In this document: piece by piece, positions 1-7,005 of the stretch
Layout: each line of letters starts with the position of its first letter
How positions within the stretch are numbered: position 1 is the first letter of the stretch
NCBI GenBank assembly: GCA_028871595.1
Contig: JAGWMT010000157.1
Location: 1-7,346, forward strand
Origin: Elusimicrobiota bacterium
Lineage (GTDB): Bacteria; Elusimicrobiota; Elusimicrobia; UBA1565; UBA9628
Direction: 5' to 3'
DNA length: 7,346 nt
The notes under the pieces: generated by a model
The model's database searches: none
What the model was told of the DNA's origin: nothing
What the model saw: the letters and a program-made list of their open reading frames with translations, nothing else
Position numbers and translations under genes: made by a program

Positions 1-240
1 GAGGAGCCGCCGCTGGACGCGGACCTGGTCAAGGCGGAGAAGGCCGCGGCGGTGCAGAAGGCCTTGATGACGCTGGACGGCGACGACCGCGCCCTCGTGG
101 TGCTGCGCGAGCTCGAGGAAAGATCGTACGCGGAAATCGGCTCCATGCTGGGACTTCCGCAAGGCACCGTGAAATCGCGCTTGTTCCGCGCGCGCGCGAA
201 GCTGAAGGGGCTTTTGAAGGAAACGGCGGCGGCGATATGA
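1..240 (+). CDS. ECF-type RNA polymerase sigma factor, 3' end (region 4)
   Basis: This is the C-terminal 79 residues of a sigma-70 family factor; the gene starts before the window. The visible part is sigma region 4, the helix-turn-helix that reads the -35 promoter element. Residues 20-40 of the fragment form the first helices (QKALMTLDGDDRALVVLREL), followed by the family signature YAEIGSMLGLPQGTVKSR at about 43-60 and the recognition-helix tail LFRARAKL. The ending shortly after region 4, with no further domain, fits the small extracytoplasmic function (ECF) group. Its TGA stop overlaps the ATG of the next gene (ATGA, 237-240), so the two are probably translationally coupled. That is the usual layout of an ECF sigma factor and its anti-sigma factor. 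The ECF subgroup cannot be told without region 2. Confidence 0.93.
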   Translation, partial: EEPPLDADLVKAEKAAAVQKALMTLDGDDRALVVLRELEERSYAEIGSMLGLPQGTVKSRLFRARAKLKGLLKETAAAI

Positions 241-1475
241 TCAACGACGAGACACTCGAACTCCTTTCCTCCTATCTCGACGGCGCCATGACCGAGGCCG
301 AGCGTCTGGCGTTGGAGGCCCGGTTGGCCGCTTCGGCGGATCTGCGCCGCGAATTGGAGTCCCTGCGCGCCGCCTCCATGGCCGTCAAGAATCTCCCCCG
401 CGAGCCCCTCCCGCCCGGTTTCCTAGCCCGCCTGCAAGCCCGGCGCGCGCGCGGCGACGCGCCGCGCCAGGACTGGGTGTTCCTCCCCCCGGCGATGCGG
501 CCCGTGGCGCTCGCGCTCTCCTGCGGCGTCGTCGCGCTGCTCGTCTGGGACAAGGTCACGGTGCCGCCTCCCGAGCCCCTGCGCCACAGCGAGAACGAGG
601 CCAAGGTCGCGGCGACGGCGGACGGTCCCGTCGCCCCGTTCGACGTCAGCCGTCGCGCCGCCGGGCTGACCGGCGCCCGCGACGCCTCCCAGGATTTGGA
701 CGGCTCGGGAACGTCGGTGATCGGCCCCGTGCCCGAGGACGTCCAAAAAGGAGAAGTGCTCCCCCGGTTGACCGATCAAATCGCCCCTCCGGCGGCGCCC
801 GCCGCGGCGGCGAAAAGCGCGGCGACGGGCTCCGTCAGCGGAATCCGCGGCGGCTCCGGCCGGGCCGCGGGCCGGCCCTTATTGGCCGCCGGTGCCGCGG
901 GCGGCGGAACGACGGAACCCGTTTTGACCGACCGCACCCGGATCACGATGACGGAGGAGGAACGCTCCGCCCGCAACGAGCAGATGTTCGATTATATCGA
1001 GAGCCAGAAGAAGAAAATGGGCATCGCCCAGGTCCTCCCGCACGGCGCGCGCAGTCCGCGCCCCGAGGCGGCTGCCGCGCCGGCCCTTTCCGCGCCGACT
1101 CCGAACCTGCTCAAGAACGTCCGGCGCGAGGGGCTCGCGGCCGCCGACGCGACGTTCCGCGCCCAGGCCGCGGGTCCCGGCCGCCTGGCGCCGGACGCGG
1201 GCCTCGTGTTCTCCGACGCGCGGAGCCTCGGCTCCACCTGGGTGCTTCTCGGCTTTCCGGGAATCCCCCCCACGACCGACTTCTCCGCCGGCCGCCTGAT
1301 CCTGATCAAGCCGTCGGCCACGAAGATCGTATCCGTGACCGTCGACGCGGGCGCGGTGAACGTCGCGTACCGTTCGCTGCTTCCGGACGAGACCGCCGAT
1401 CCCGTGAAAGACCGCGTCGCCCCGATTCCCTCCGAGCCCAGGACCGTCCTGCTGTTCGACGTCTCTCCCCCCTGA
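237..1475 (+). CDS. Single-pass membrane anti-sigma-like protein without zinc ligands
   Basis: A 412-residue protein, probably the membrane anti-sigma factor for the sigma gene it overlaps. Residues 6-45 match the shape of the anti-sigma zinc-finger fold (LSSYLDGAMTEAERLALEARL, then a short helix), but the usual His and CxxC ligands are absent: the CxxC position reads SADL. One hydrophobic segment at about 88-104 should cross the membrane, placing about 300 residues outside. That outer part has a long Ala/Pro/Gly-rich linker (about 110-225), a charged helix-prone stretch (about 238-262, ending in KKKMG), another Ala/Pro linker, and a compact C-terminal domain (about 325-410). In that domain, the elements TDFS, a beta-rich core and VNVAYR loosely recall the PrcB C-terminal fold; this is a weak resemblance. 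The start rests on the ATGA overlap; a weak AAGGAAA lies 13 bases upstream. The gene is large for an anti-sigma factor. A scaffold or sensor role is also possible. Confidence 0.75.
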   Translation: MINDETLELLSSYLDGAMTEAERLALEARLAASADLRRELESLRAASMAVKNLPREPLPPGFLARLQARRARGDAPRQDWVFLPPAMRPVALALSCGVVALLVWDKVTVPPPEPLRHSENEAKVAATADGPVAPFDVSRRAAGLTGARDASQDLDGSGTSVIGPVPEDVQKGEVLPRLTDQIAPPAAPAAAAKSAATGSVSGIRGGSGRAAGRPLLAAGAAGGGTTEPVLTDRTRITMTEEERSARNEQMFDYIESQKKKMGIAQVLPHGARSPRPEAAAAPALSAPTPNLLKNVRREGLAAADATFRAQAAGPGRLAPDAGLVFSDARSLGSTWVLLGFPGIPPTTDFSAGRLILIKPSATKIVSVTVDAGAVNVAYRSLLPDETADPVKDRVAPIPSEPRTVLLFDVSPP

Positions 1476-1484
1476 CGGAACATT

Positions 1485-1498
1485 TCCGCGCTCGCGGA
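1485..1498. repeat. Short perfect inverted repeat between the anti-sigma and VIT-vWA genes
   Basis: TCCGCG (1485-1490) and CGCGGA (1493-1498) are exact reverse complements separated by two bases, which gives a 5-bp hairpin with a 4-base loop. It sits in the 51-base gap before the VIT-vWA gene. No T-tract follows, so it is unlikely to be an intrinsic terminator. It could slow processing or decay of a shared transcript, or be chance in GC-rich DNA. Confidence 0.35.
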
Positions 1499-1514
1499 GT
1501 CCCATCTCCAGCAC

Positions 1515-1520
1515 AGGAGG
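1515..1520 (+). promoter_or_regulatory. Strong ribosome binding site (AGGAGG)
   Basis: A perfect Shine-Dalgarno core AGGAGG ends 6 bases before the ATG at 1527. This fixes the start of the VIT-vWA gene and suggests efficient translation, in contrast to the overlapping, coupled starts elsewhere in the window. Confidence 0.9.
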
Positions 1521-1526
1521 TGGACC

Positions 1527-3797
1527 ATGAATCGTTTCAGCTTGACGGCCGTTCTCGCACTCGGTATTGCCGCCGCGCCGGCGTCGGCGCAACAGTTGAT
1601 GGCCTGGCCGGTCGAACCCATGCCCCGCTTTTTTCCCGGCCCCCGGCCGCTCCCGTCGTTCCCTCCGGAAGCCGTGCCCGTGACCATGTCGGGCTATCGC
1701 GTCGAGGGAACCGTGACCGACCGGGTCGCGGAATTGACGTACCGCATCACCTTCCACAATCCCGCGGACCGGCGCCTGGAGGGCGTTCTGATGGTGCCGA
1801 TTCCCGCCGACGCGGCCCTGTCGGGATTCTCGATGACCGTGGGCGGGAAGGACGCCAAAGGCGAACTGATCGAAGCCGGTCAAGCGGCGTCCATCTATGA
1901 AAGCATCGTCCGCCAGTTGCGCGATCCCGGCCTTCTGGAGTTGGTCGGCGAACGGATGTTCCGCGCCCGCGTGTTTCCCATCGAGCCCCGCGGCGACGTC
2001 GTCGCGACGCTGAAGCTGACGCAGACCTTGCCCCAGAGCGGCGGCATGATCTCGCTGCGCGTGCCGCTGCGCCCGGCCGGCGCGTCTTCCGCCTCCGTCG
2101 GCCGGGCGTCCGCGCGCGTGGAACTTCGCACCACGCTCCCGATGCGCAGTCTATTCTCCCCCAATCCCGACGTCCGCGTTGAACGCCGCGGGGAGCGGGA
2201 GGCGGTCGCGACCTACGAGGAGGGCGCCGGCGGCCCCCAGGACCTCGCGCTGATGTTCTCCCTGCGCCAGGACCCGCTCGCGGCGGGAGTGCTGGCCTAC
2301 CACGAATCAGGCGAGGACGGAACGTTCCTGCTGAGCCTGTCGCCGAAAACGGAGGATGCCGCGGCGAAGGCCGCTCCCAAGGACATCGTCTTCGTGCTGG
2401 ACCGCTCCGGCTCGATGGCCGACGACGGGAAGATCGAACAGGCGAAAAAGGCCCTGGAGTACTGCGTGTCGCGCCTCGGTCCGGACGACCGTTTCGGAAT
2501 CGTGGATTTCGCGACCGACTGGAATTCACTGGCGGAGCGGCTGCTGCCCGGCGACGCGGACAACAAGGCCCGGGCGAAACGCTACATCGAGGGCCTGGAG
2601 GCCGGCGGCGGAACGAACATCGAGGCGGCGCTGGAGGAAGGTCTGAAGCTGCTCGCGCGGAGCGACGGTCGCGTCCCGATGGTATTCTTCCTCACCGACG
2701 GGGTGCCGACCGTCGGTCAGACCGACGTCAACGCCCTGCTGGCGAAGGTGGCCGGCGAAAATCGGGACGTGAAGGCCCGCGTCTTCGACTTCGGCGTCGG
2801 CTCGGACGTGAACACGCTTCTCCTCGACAAGCTCGCCGACGGCGGGCGCGGCGCGCGCGACTACGTCGCGCCGGGAGAGGACATCGAGGCCAAGGTCTCG
2901 TCGCTGTACCAGAAGGTCTCCCGCCCGGCCTTGACCGACGTGAAAATCGAGTGGCGCGGCCTGGAGACCGCGGACGTCTACCCCCGCCCGGTCCCGGACC
3001 TCTTCCACGGCTCCGAGCTGACCTTGTACGGGCGCTACCATGGTCACGGCAGGGGGACTTTGATCGTCACCGGAAAATCCGGCGGGCGCGACGTCCGGTT
3101 CGAATACCCTGTGGACCTGCCCGAGATTCAAACGAGCAACTCCTTCCTGCCGCGCCTGTGGGCCGCGCGGAAGGTCGCGCATGAGCTCGACGCCTTGCGC
3201 CTGTCGGGCGGACCGGCCGATCCCGAAGCCGTGGCCTCCATCGTCAAGCTGGCCAAGAAATACGGCATCGTGACGCCGTACACGTCGTTCCTGGTGACAG
3301 AAGAAGGCGCGGACGGGCGCGCGGCCGAGGATCAGGGCCGGCGGCGCTTCGAGGCGCTGAGCCGCGACGCGCTGTCGAGCGGCTTCCGCGGCGGCGCCGG
3401 AGCCGGCGGCGCGGCGCAGGCGGATTCGTTGCGCCTGATGAAGATGTCGGGAAGCGTCGCCGCGACGCGCGGCGCGGCCTCGCCGGCGGCGCCGGCGGCG
3501 GCGCTCCGTTCGTACGAGGCGGAGGCGCGGGCGGAACTCAAGGCGGCGGGGCGCGACGCGGTCGAGACGCGGACGGTGGGCGACAAGACGTTCTACCGGC
3601 GAGCCGGGATCTGGATCGACGCGGACGCGGAATCCCCGGACGCCCGCTCGGCTCCGCGCCGGACCGTGAAGGCCCGCGGGAATGAGTATTTCGACCTGCT
3701 GGCGAAGTCCCCGGAGTTGGCGCGCTGGTTCGCGCTGGGCGACGACGTGGAGGTGCTCTGGCGCGGAACGGTTTATCGCGTCGTCAGCGCGCGATGA
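1527..3797 (+). CDS. Secreted VIT and vWA domain protein
   Basis: A 756-residue exported protein of the inter-alpha-trypsin-inhibitor-like VIT-vWA family. Residues 1-21 form a Sec signal peptide with likely cleavage after ASA. The VIT domain spans about 55-170 (HNPADRRLEGVLMVPIP, then the IYESIVRQL and FRARVFPIEP elements). The vWA domain spans about 285-465 with a complete MIDAS metal site: D292-x-S294-x-S296 (LDRSGSM), T363 (GGGTNI) and D391 (LTDG). It should therefore bind a divalent cation and a protein ligand. After it come the family's conserved IVTPYTSFLV (581-590), an Ala/Gly-rich linker (about 615-660), and a C-terminal element with KTFYRRAGIWIDAD and YFDLLAKSPELARWFALGDD. There is no C-terminal membrane helix or sortase motif, so it is probably periplasmic or secreted. 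It likely shares a transcript with the sigma/anti-sigma pair. Its ligand is unknown. Its 3' end overlaps the opposing gene by 14 bases. Confidence 0.93.
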   Translation: MNRFSLTAVLALGIAAAPASAQQLMAWPVEPMPRFFPGPRPLPSFPPEAVPVTMSGYRVEGTVTDRVAELTYRITFHNPADRRLEGVLMVPIPADAALSGFSMTVGGKDAKGELIEAGQAASIYESIVRQLRDPGLLELVGERMFRARVFPIEPRGDVVATLKLTQTLPQSGGMISLRVPLRPAGASSASVGRASARVELRTTLPMRSLFSPNPDVRVERRGEREAVATYEEGAGGPQDLALMFSLRQDPLAAGVLAYHESGEDGTFLLSLSPKTEDAAAKAAPKDIVFVLDRSGSMADDGKIEQAKKALEYCVSRLGPDDRFGIVDFATDWNSLAERLLPGDADNKARAKRYIEGLEAGGGTNIEAALEEGLKLLARSDGRVPMVFFLTDGVPTVGQTDVNALLAKVAGENRDVKARVFDFGVGSDVNTLLLDKLADGGRGARDYVAPGEDIEAKVSSLYQKVSRPALTDVKIEWRGLETADVYPRPVPDLFHGSELTLYGRYHGHGRGTLIVTGKSGGRDVRFEYPVDLPEIQTSNSFLPRLWAARKVAHELDALRLSGGPADPEAVASIVKLAKKYGIVTPYTSFLVTEEGADGRAAEDQGRRRFEALSRDALSSGFRGGAGAGGAAQADSLRLMKMSGSVAATRGAASPAAPAAALRSYEAEARAELKAAGRDAVETRTVGDKTFYRRAGIWIDADAESPDARSAPRRTVKARGNEYFDLLAKSPELARWFALGDDVEVLWRGTVYRVVSAR

Positions 3798-5136
3798 AGG
3801 AAGCCGTCAACGGGGGGAGGACGCGGGCCGGATGGGCGGCGTCGAGGACGATGTCCCCGCGGCCGCCGGTCACCGCGGCTTCCCCCCGGCCGCCGGGAAG
3901 GGCGACGGCCAGGTAGTAGCGGCCCGCCGTCAAGCCGGTGAAGACGAAACGGCCGCGCGAGTCCGGTTCGACCGAGGCGGCCAGCCCGGCGGCGCCCAGC
4001 AGGTACGGCGCCGCCGGGTCCTCCTTCGAATACAACGCCACGCGCGCGTGGTCCGCGCCGCGCAGCACTCCCGTCACGCGTCCGGCGGCTCCGGTCCCGA
4101 CCGCGTCCAAACCCAGAAGCCCCGGAGCGATCCCGCCCGCCTCGCCCGACCGCGCGGCCCAGCGCGCGGCGGACGCCCGGTCGCCCAGATGCGCATACGC
4201 ACGCGCCAACGCGGCGGCGCCCAACGGGCCGACGCGCCACGCCGACTCGTCGGACACGACGCCCAAGGCCGCCAGCGCCTGCGTGGAACGGCGAACGGCG
4301 GTGAAATGGGATAAAAGAAGCGAGGGGGCCAGCGGGTCGCGGCGCGCGACTCCCAGCAGCAGCGCGCCGCGCAGACCGTCCAGGTCCCAGCGCTTGGTTT
4401 CTTCCTGGTACAGGGCGCGCAGCGCGGGGAGGCACCGGGCGTCACGCGGCGCGGCGGCCAAACCGCGCAGATACGGACGCGGATCGGGATCCGAGAAAAC
4501 GTCGGGCGCCAGTTCGTACGTATCGGTCCCGGGACCGCGCGGGCCGTCGGTCAGCACGACGTACGCCGTCCTCCCGCTCGCGGACGGCGGGGTCAGCGGA
4601 CGTCCCACGCCGCGGTACGCGCCGAACAACGCGGCGCCCGCGTCCAAGGCGATGAGCGCGGCGGCCAGAATGATCGCCCGTCGCCTGCGCCCGGCGACCC
4701 AATCGCGCGCGGCGGCCGCGGCGGGGACCAAAGCGACCGCGAACAATGCTCCGTCGACGAACGGTTCGCGGACGTCCATGGAGGCATACGGAAAATAAAC
4801 GAGTTGAATCAGATCCAGCCACCGGCCGCCAAGCCGCCACGCCAGGATCAACGCGAAGACCGGCCCCGCCGCCGCCCCGGCCCACTGGCTCGCGCCGGCG
4901 GGGCGGCGCCGCAGCGCGCGGCGCAGGGCCGCCCCGAACGCCGCCGCGCACGCCAGCAGCAGCAGAGCCGCGGCCGCCGAAAATGCCCAACGCCCCGCGG
5001 GCCGGTCGAACAGAGCCCACGCCGCGCGGTACAGCCCGAACCCGCCGCGGCGCGGCAGCAGGAAGTCCCCGCCCAAGGGCAGGCGCGACGCGAACAGCAT
5101 GGCCGCCAGGACGATCGAGGCGACGACGGCGGTCAA
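3784..5136 (-). CDS. Membrane protein with five predicted helices and a C-terminal carboxypeptidase-regulatory-like domain
   Basis: I do not recognise this 450-residue protein as a named family. Hydrophobic segments lie at about 3-17, 50-70, 86-100, 125-143 and 153-173, so the first 175 residues look like a five-helix membrane domain. Residues about 188-345 form a soluble, Ala- and Arg-rich helical region that could be TPR- or HEAT-like (for example ALARAYAHLGDRASAARWAA, 308-327). Residues about 352-412 look like a carboxypeptidase-regulatory-like beta-sandwich, with the typical turn GRFVFTGLTAGRYYLAV. The start is TTG at 5136, inside the stop of the upstream methyltransferase gene (TTGA, 5133-5136), with AAGGGA a few bases before it; ATG at 5100 (residue 13) is an alternative. 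Last gene of a three-gene operon. With an odd number of helices, the soluble half should be on the opposite side from the N-terminus. Function unknown. Confidence 0.8.
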   Translation of the reverse strand: MTAVVASIVLAAMLFASRLPLGGDFLLPRRGGFGLYRAAWALFDRPAGRWAFSAAAALLLLACAAAFGAALRRALRRRPAGASQWAGAAAGPVFALILAWRLGGRWLDLIQLVYFPYASMDVREPFVDGALFAVALVPAAAAARDWVAGRRRRAIILAAALIALDAGAALFGAYRGVGRPLTPPSASGRTAYVVLTDGPRGPGTDTYELAPDVFSDPDPRPYLRGLAAAPRDARCLPALRALYQEETKRWDLDGLRGALLLGVARRDPLAPSLLLSHFTAVRRSTQALAALGVVSDESAWRVGPLGAAALARAYAHLGDRASAARWAARSGEAGGIAPGLLGLDAVGTGAAGRVTGVLRGADHARVALYSKEDPAAPYLLGAAGLAASVEPDSRGRFVFTGLTAGRYYLAVALPGGRGEAAVTGGRGDIVLDAAHPARVLPPLTASFIAR

Positions 5137-5957
5137 CGGCGTCCCTTGATGCGGATGGCCGTGGGCAGGCCGTCGTCGGCGACGCTGCGCCGCGGCGCCC
5201 GCTCCGTGCGCGGGCGCTCGGCCAGCACGATCAGGCGCGCGCTCTCCATCCCGTAGGCGGCCCCGTCGAAGCCGCCCCAGGCCTGGCGGTACTCCAGTCC
5301 GGCGCGCTCGGCCTGGGCGATCAGCTCCGTCAGCGCGTAGATACGCACGCTGAGGAACGAGGGCGTGCGCTTGCCGTCGCCGGAAACGATGGTGCGCTTG
5401 TTGTCCAGGCGGCCCTTTTCAAAATCGAAAGAGATCTGATCGAGCACCACGGCCCCGCGACCGTCGTCGCCGTGCTCCCAGAAGTTGGGCTCGAAATGGC
5501 GCATCAGCCACTCCTTGTTCAGGACGTCGATCAGCAGCTTCGCGCCGGGCTTGAGCGACTTGCGCACGCAGTCCAGGGCGCGCGCGTCGTCGCGGTCTCC
5601 CGGGAGCTGGCCGAACGCGCCGTCCAGGCTGACCACGGCGTCGAACTCGCCGCGGTAGGAAATTTTTCGGGGATCGGACTTGATGAAATGGACGTTCAGG
5701 CGCTCGCTCTTGGCCGCCGCGCGCGCCTCGGTCAGCGCGCGCTCGTCCGGGTCGATGCCCAGCACGCGGTGGCCGCGGCGCGCCAACTCCAGCGTGCGCC
5801 GCCCCGAGCCGCAGCCCAGATCCAGCACGCGCGAGCGCGGCTCCAGGCCCAGGAAGCGCTCGACGCCGTCGATCTGCGCCTTGACGTGGGAGTGCGGCCG
5901 CTTCGTGGGGTCGTCCTCCAAATGCATGCGCCACCAGGACAGGGCTTCCTTCTTCAT
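5133..5957 (-). CDS. Class I SAM-dependent methyltransferase
   Basis: A 274-residue soluble methyltransferase with a Rossmann fold. The SAM-binding motif I is VLDLGCGSGRR at 44-54; the acidic residue that holds the SAM ribose is D69 in GIDP; SDP at 94-96 and FDAVVSLDGAFG at 105-116 fit the next two strands; LKPGAKLLIDVLN at 135-147 is the typical post-motif strand. The central part (about 148-200), with RHFEPNFWEHGD and strands rich in charged residues, should form the substrate side, but it does not identify the substrate. A basic tail follows the fold (about 248-274). The ATG at 5957 overlaps the stop of the desaturase-like gene (ATGA, 5954-5957), and the stop overlaps the next start, so it is the middle gene of a tight operon. 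By context it may modify a lipid or membrane product; that is inference. Confidence 0.92.
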   Translation of the reverse strand: MKKEALSWWRMHLEDDPTKRPHSHVKAQIDGVERFLGLEPRSRVLDLGCGSGRRTLELARRGHRVLGIDPDERALTEARAAAKSERLNVHFIKSDPRKISYRGEFDAVVSLDGAFGQLPGDRDDARALDCVRKSLKPGAKLLIDVLNKEWLMRHFEPNFWEHGDDGRGAVVLDQISFDFEKGRLDNKRTIVSGDGKRTPSFLSVRIYALTELIAQAERAGLEYRQAWGGFDGAAYGMESARLIVLAERPRTERAPRRSVADDGLPTAIRIKGRR

Positions 5958-6976
5958 GACCGGATTCTATATAAACGAAGCGCGCTCAGGAACGGGAGCG
6001 CGTACATGCCCCAGCAGGACTCGAATTCCGGCTCGTCGGCGTCCGCCAGGCCGAAGGAGACGTCCGCGGGGTCCTCCGGCAGGACGAAGGTGCCGAAGAC
6101 GACGTCCCAGACCGGGAACATGAAGGCGAAGTTCTTGTCCACGTGCGCGGGATGCCGGCTGTGGTGGACTTGATGATGAGCCGGACAGCCGAAGACGTAG
6201 ACCAACGGGCCGGGCCAGCGCAGCCAGATCGGGGAGTGCCGCAGGTTGTAGCCGGCGGCGTTGTAAAGAAACAGGAACACGCTCACGCCCATCACGGCCG
6301 GCTCCGGCGGCACGTACCCCAACGCCGCCGACGCGGCCGCCGCCGTCAGCCCGGTGCACAGCCCCAGTCCCGCCGCGTACGCGACGTTGTCCACGGGGTG
6401 CTCGCGGTAATTGGTCAGCGGATGCATGACCTTCGCCGAATGATGGACCTTGTGAAACTCCCAAAGGAGCGGGATCTTGTGCTGGGCGAAATGGATCGTC
6501 CACGCGGTGAAGTCGAAGACGACGGCCGTCGTCAGGGCGAACGCGAACGCGACGGGCCACGCCGCGTCCAAGGACGGCGTCATGGGCGTACCGGCCGCCC
6601 CTCCGAACGCGCGGCCCAGGACGCGGAACGTCGCCTCGGCCGTCGCGGCGGAGAATGTCCCGTAAAGAAAGACCCGCAGAATCTGATGGAAGAAGAAATA
6701 ACGGACGTCCAGCCACGCCGAGCGCGTGCGCCAGACCTCGGCCGGGAAGAGAAACTGCCGAAGGGAGACCGGAGCGCGGCCCGCGGACACGGCGCGCCGG
6801 ACCGAGAGCCGGTGCACGGCGACGGCCAGCAGCAGCGATGTGGCCAAGTACGGGAGGAATATCCGTTCTTTCGGGTTTAACGGGTAGGCGAGAACTTTCA
6901 GGAAATTCCCGCCAACCCACCGGACGGCGGCGATGATCGGCTTCACCGGATCATCGTAACTTCCCTTTTCCCCCAA
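5954..6976 (-). CDS. Sterol desaturase / fatty acid hydroxylase family membrane enzyme
   Basis: A di-iron membrane oxygenase of the fatty acid hydroxylase superfamily, expected to hydroxylate or desaturate a lipid or sterol-like substrate. The His clusters that bind the two irons are present: H162-x3-H166 (HFAQH), H175-x2-H178-H179 (HKVHH), then H193, H247 (NLRHS) and H268-x2-H271-H272 (HQVHH), followed by DKNFAF and WDVVFGTFVLPED, a common family ending. Hydrophobic stretches at about 38-55, 93-110, 140-160, 200-220 and 226-243 fit a multi-pass protein. First gene of the operon; its stop overlaps the methyltransferase start. The true start is uncertain: TTG at 6976 gives the longest form (numbering used here) but has no ribosome site, while GTG at 6946 gives MKPIIAAVRWVGG with AAAAGGGAAG about 13 bases upstream. 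The substrate cannot be told from sequence. Confidence 0.9.
   Translation of the reverse strand: MGEKGSYDDPVKPIIAAVRWVGGNFLKVLAYPLNPKERIFLPYLATSLLLAVAVHRLSVRRAVSAGRAPVSLRQFLFPAEVWRTRSAWLDVRYFFFHQILRVFLYGTFSAATAEATFRVLGRAFGGAAGTPMTPSLDAAWPVAFAFALTTAVVFDFTAWTIHFAQHKIPLLWEFHKVHHSAKVMHPLTNYREHPVDNVAYAAGLGLCTGLTAAAASAALGYVPPEPAVMGVSVFLFLYNAAGYNLRHSPIWLRWPGPLVYVFGCPAHHQVHHSRHPAHVDKNFAFMFPVWDVVFGTFVLPEDPADVSFGLADADEPEFESCWGMYALPFLSALRLYRIRS
6932..6955. repeat. Inverted repeat over the start region of the desaturase-like gene
   Basis: GATGATC (6932-6938) and GATCATC (6949-6955) are exact reverse complements with 10 bases between them; the arms extend further with one unpaired base. The dyad spans the alternative GTG start at 6946 and touches the candidate -10 element, a position where an operator could act. 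It also lies within the longer reading of the gene, so it may be coding coincidence. Confidence 0.3.
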
Positions 6977-6981
6977 AGCAA
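6953..6981 (-). promoter_or_regulatory. Possible promoter for the desaturase-methyltransferase operon
   Basis: On the - strand, TTGCTT (6981-6976) and TACGAT (6958-6953) are separated by exactly 17 bases. They match 3 of 6 bases of the -35 consensus and 4 of 6 of the -10 consensus. If used, transcription would start close to GTG 6946, giving a nearly leaderless mRNA and supporting that start over TTG 6976. The match is weak, so this is only a candidate. Confidence 0.25.
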
Positions 6982-6983
6982 GT

Positions 6984-7000
6984 GCGGCGCGGAGCGCCGC
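6984..7000. repeat. Perfect 7-bp hairpin upstream of the desaturase-like gene
   Basis: GCGGCGC (6984-6990) pairs with GCGCCGC (6994-7000) around a GGA loop. It lies just upstream of the - strand operon's first possible start and is not followed by a T-tract on either strand. It might be an operator dyad or part of a leader; chance is possible given the GC content. Confidence 0.35.
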
Positions 7001-7005
7001 CGTTT

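Noticed and set aside
1485..1498. Hairpin considered as a terminator between the anti-sigma and VIT-vWA genes
   Set aside because: The stem is short and is followed by a C-rich stretch instead of T residues.
879..1883. Long open frame of 334 codons on the - strand
   Set aside because: It lies opposite the anti-sigma-like and VIT-vWA genes, is rich in Gly, Arg and His without any domain pattern, and is a typical antisense shadow in GC-rich DNA.
1747..2529. Open frame of 260 codons on the - strand
   Set aside because: It is an Arg/Ser/Pro-rich shadow of the VIT and vWA domains, with no recognisable motif or ribosome site.
3480..3515. GCC/GGC-rich repeat-like stretch in the VIT-vWA gene
   Set aside because: It encodes an Ala/Pro linker and reflects codon bias, with no regular repeat unit.
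4746..6173. Open frame of 475 codons on the + strand
   Set aside because: It is opposite the methyltransferase and membrane protein genes, both of which show clear family features. The frame is Arg/Pro/Ala low complexity and spans two real genes.
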